DNA of 37,605 bases from an uncultured Clostridia bacterium (GTDB lineage Bacteria > Bacillota > Clostridia > Oscillospirales > Acutalibacteraceae), in contig CAMKOU010000006.1 of assembly GCA_946414505.1 (NCBI GenBank), positions 1 to 37,605 of the forward strand, read 5' to 3'. The notes below the pieces were generated by a model. The model was not told the origin of the DNA. It searched no databases and was given only the letters and a program-made list of their open reading frames with translations. The translations under genes were made by a program, and so were the position numbers. Below are positions 35,654 to 37,605 of this stretch, one piece after another; within the stretch, counting starts at the first letter, position 1; every line of letters starts with the position of its first letter.

Positions 35654-36976
35654 TTATCCGGCTTTTTTGGCGGCGGAGCTGAACAGCAGCACCAGCGTGG
35701 CGTTGTCCGCGGTGCCCGTTTCTTTGATGCCGTTCGCCTTTTGGAAGGCTTTCACGGCGGTTTCGGTGACGTCGCCGTAGTAGCCGGTGATGTTGGTGTC
35801 GTCGCCGCTCTTTTTAATGTAGCCCAAATCAAACAGGCGCTGCTGCATGATGCGGACATTATCGTTTTCGTTGTTCTTTTCCAGCTTCAAATCCTTGAGC
35901 GTGATCTTATACTGCGCCGACACATCCTGCGGCTCTGTGGCGGCAGGCGCGGTGGCAGCGGACGCGTTGGTTTGGCTGTCTTTGGCGGCGGTGGTGCCCG
36001 GCAGCGTGGTGTTGGTGCCCGAGGTCACGTCGGTGACAGGCGTCGGCACCGGTGCGGTCGTGGGCAGCTTGCCGGCATAAATAAACTCGATCATGCGGTT
36101 GAGGGTCGGCTGCGCGGAGACGCCGGGCAGCGACATTTTTTGCAGCGGGATCTGCAGTGTTCTTTTGGCGGAAAGCGCCTTCAGCTTCGACAGATTTTTG
36201 TCGGACGTCAGCGCCTTCAGCGTGGCGTCGTCGTTATACAGGATAAAGGTGGGGTTGGCGGCTGTCAGCTCCTTGGCAACATCCAACGCTGTGGGAGAGT
36301 CGGGGGTGGCGTCATCATAGGAAAAGATGTTTTTGCAGTTGGTGTACTGCATCAAAATATCGCCGTAATTGCCGTTCGTCAGGCACGCCAGCTTTTTGTC
36401 ATCCAAATACAGATAGCAGATCGTGACGTTGTCGCTCGGCTTGAAATAGCCGTCTACGCTGTGCTCGATACGTTCCAGATCCAGCTCCAGCCGGGAGTAG
36501 GATTCCTTGCCCGTGCGCATTCCCTTGTTTTTGCCCACCAGCGCCTTGGCAATGGTTTCGTAGTTGACCTTCACCTCGCCGACGGTGCGCGGCGTCTGCA
36601 TTTTCAGCACGGGGATACCGGCTTTTTTCAGCTGCTGCTCCGTTTCCTTGCTGAGCTTTTCGTTGCAAAAAACCAAATCGGCGCCGAGTACCTCGATTTG
36701 ACGTACATCGGGATTGGTTTCGGTGCCGACGCTCGGCACGCTGGCAAGCTCCTCCTGGGTAACGATGTCACTTTTTCCCACCAACAGGCGGTTAAAGTTC
36801 ATATAGGCTAAAATGTCGGCGGTCACATCATCCAGCACCACCACTTTTTTCGGCGTCTTTTCGATTTTTACGGTGCCGATCTCCACAGGAAATTCGCTTT
36901 CACTGCAGGCGGTCAGCATTACGGCGGCGGATAACACCAGCATTGCCGCCACTAACACGGAAACAAACTTTTTCAT
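35654..36976 (-). CDS. Metal/siderophore-type binding lipoprotein fused to peptidoglycan-binding domain
   Basis: A 440-residue predicted lipoprotein: signal peptide ending MLTAC with Cys24. Residues about 35-310 resemble periplasmic-binding-protein type 2 (the FecB/BtuF class): KKVVVLDDVTADILAYM, RLLVGKSDIV, VPSVGTETNPDVRQIEVLGADLVFCNE in parts, and KKAGIPVLKM. A Thr/Pro/Ala linker (about 315-360) follows, then a PG_binding_1 domain (about 375-440) with VRIMQQRLFDLGYI, GYYGDVTETAVKAFQKANGI and TADNATLVLLF. Such binding proteins usually serve ABC importers of iron-siderophore, haem or cobalamin, but no permease or ATPase lies beside this one in the window. The fusion suggests a sensor or a wall-fixed receptor (inference). 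GGGAGG precedes the ATG. Confidence 0.82.
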   Translation of the reverse strand: MKKFVSVLVAAMLVLSAAVMLTACSESEFPVEIGTVKIEKTPKKVVVLDDVTADILAYMNFNRLLVGKSDIVTQEELASVPSVGTETNPDVRQIEVLGADLVFCNEKLSKETEQQLKKAGIPVLKMQTPRTVGEVKVNYETIAKALVGKNKGMRTGKESYSRLELDLERIEHSVDGYFKPSDNVTICYLYLDDKKLACLTNGNYGDILMQYTNCKNIFSYDDATPDSPTALDVAKELTAANPTFILYNDDATLKALTSDKNLSKLKALSAKRTLQIPLQKMSLPGVSAQPTLNRMIEFIYAGKLPTTAPVPTPVTDVTSGTNTTLPGTTAAKDSQTNASAATAPAATEPQDVSAQYKITLKDLKLEKNNENDNVRIMQQRLFDLGYIKKSGDDTNITGYYGDVTETAVKAFQKANGIKETGTADNATLVLLFSSAAKKAG

Positions 36977-37012
36977 ATATACCTCCCGATATGGTTGCGG
37001 CTGCCGCCGCTG

Positions 37013-37605
37013 TTAGCAAAACAAAGACTCGATATACTGCTTGGCGCAGCGCGGCGAACGGCCGCCGCGCGACAGCGCAAAGCGTTCGGCGCCGGCACAC
37101 AACGCCTCGTCGGGCATGTCCACGCCGCGCTGCTGCGCCATGGCGCGCACGATGTCCAAGTATTCCTGCTTGGACGGCGCGATGTAGCACACGGCAAGCC
37201 CGAAGCGGTCGCTCAGCGACAGGGTCTCCTGCATGTTGTCGCGGGTGTGCACATCATCGACCTCGATCGCGCGGTCGCTCAGGCGTTCCTTCACCAAATG
37301 GCGGCGGTTGGACGTGGCGTAGATCAGCGCGTTTTGCGGCCGCGCCGCCAAGCCGCCCTCCAGCACCGCCTTGAGCGCGGTGTAGGCGCCGTCCTGGTAT
37401 TGAAACGACAAATCGTCGATATAAATGATGAATTTTAACGGCAGCTGCGCGAGCTTGTCCACCAACAGCGGAAAATCCATCAGCCGTTCCTTCGGCATTT
37501 CCACAATGCGCAGGCCGCGCGTGCGGAACGCGTTCGCGACCGCCTTGACCGTGGAGCTTTTGCCGGTGCCCATGTTGCCGTACAGCAGGCAGTTGTTGCA
37601 GCTTT
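37013..37605 (-). CDS. DUF815 family P-loop ATPase, 3' part
   Basis: The C-terminal 196 residues of a gene running off the right edge. The Walker A motif is complete (LLYGNMGTGKSSTVKAV) and Walker B appears as FIIYIDDLSFQ, with sensor-like LIYATSNRRHLVKE and the ERLSDRAIEVDD segment. This is the DUF815 family, ATPases related to AAA+ proteins, usually about 400-450 residues and of unknown role. The N-terminal half is outside the window. It ends at TAA 37013, 36 bases before the binding-lipoprotein start on the same strand, so the two could share a transcript. Confidence 0.9.
   Translation of the reverse strand, partial: SCNNCLLYGNMGTGKSSTVKAVANAFRTRGLRIVEMPKERLMDFPLLVDKLAQLPLKFIIYIDDLSFQYQDGAYTALKAVLEGGLAARPQNALIYATSNRRHLVKERLSDRAIEVDDVHTRDNMQETLSLSDRFGLAVCYIAPSKQEYLDIVRAMAQQRGVDMPDEALCAGAERFALSRGGRSPRCAKQYIESLFC

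Overview
The window looks like a chromosomal segment of an anaerobic, fairly GC-rich member of the Clostridia (Bacillota), perhaps of the Oscillospiraceae/Ruminococcaceae type. This is inferred from strong AGGAGG-type ribosome binding sites, many TTGaat-17-TATAcT promoters, lipoprotein signal peptides, and families common in that class (VanW, DUF1015, DUF6442, DUF6273, the small 88-residue protein). I see no tRNA, rRNA, CRISPR array, transposase, phage gene or integration site. About 32 protein genes are recognisable. Nearly all are intact, in short transcription units separated by clear hairpin terminators.

Left part (1-9.5 kb). A VanW-type surface protein is followed by a 967-residue fusion of an amino-acid permease, a sensor histidine kinase and a receiver. 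That fusion is preceded by a long leader and a possible 11-codon leader peptide overlapping its start. On the minus strand lies a three-gene unit: a triple zinc-ribbon protein, a 985-residue ECF-type sigma factor carrying an Ala-rich linker, one membrane segment and a DUF6273-like extracytoplasmic part, and a lipoprotein with two NPCBM-like modules. This is my best candidate for an undescribed envelope-signalling system.

Middle (9.5-23.7 kb). An RpiB-like isomerase lacks the usual catalytic Cys and is followed by a possible Cys-protease-like protein of unknown role. An ADP-ribosylglycohydrolase and a macrodomain protein are adjacent on the minus strand, divergent from MTA/SAH nucleosidase. 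A DUF6442 membrane protein and a tiny XRE regulator share a promoter covered by three near-identical 16-bp operators. Then come a TfoX-like protein, DUF1015, asparaginase, a DMT transporter, a truncated membrane protein, a ClC channel, a conserved 88-residue protein with a long leader, a Kef-type antiporter and a GH31 glycosidase.

Right part (23.7-37.6 kb). An asparagine synthetase carries a tail of about 630 residues, very acidic and built partly of EPEEYYDDGEA-like repeats. It is the oddest single gene here. It is followed by a Nudix hydrolase, RibF, HtpG and a DUF3592-like membrane protein, then two tandem OmpA-domain lipoproteins with almost identical 3' halves, a 2-hydroxyacid dehydrogenase, a HAD phosphatase, a metal/siderophore-type binding lipoprotein fused to a peptidoglycan-binding domain, and the 3' part of a DUF815 ATPase running off the right edge.

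Links between genes. ADP-ribose handling (ARH, macrodomain, Nudix), asparagine/aspartate turnover (asparaginase, asparagine synthetase, amino-acid permease-kinase) and envelope sensing (sigma fusion, lipoproteins, OmpA-like and VanW proteins) recur. Apart from the local operons, functional coupling between them is inference.
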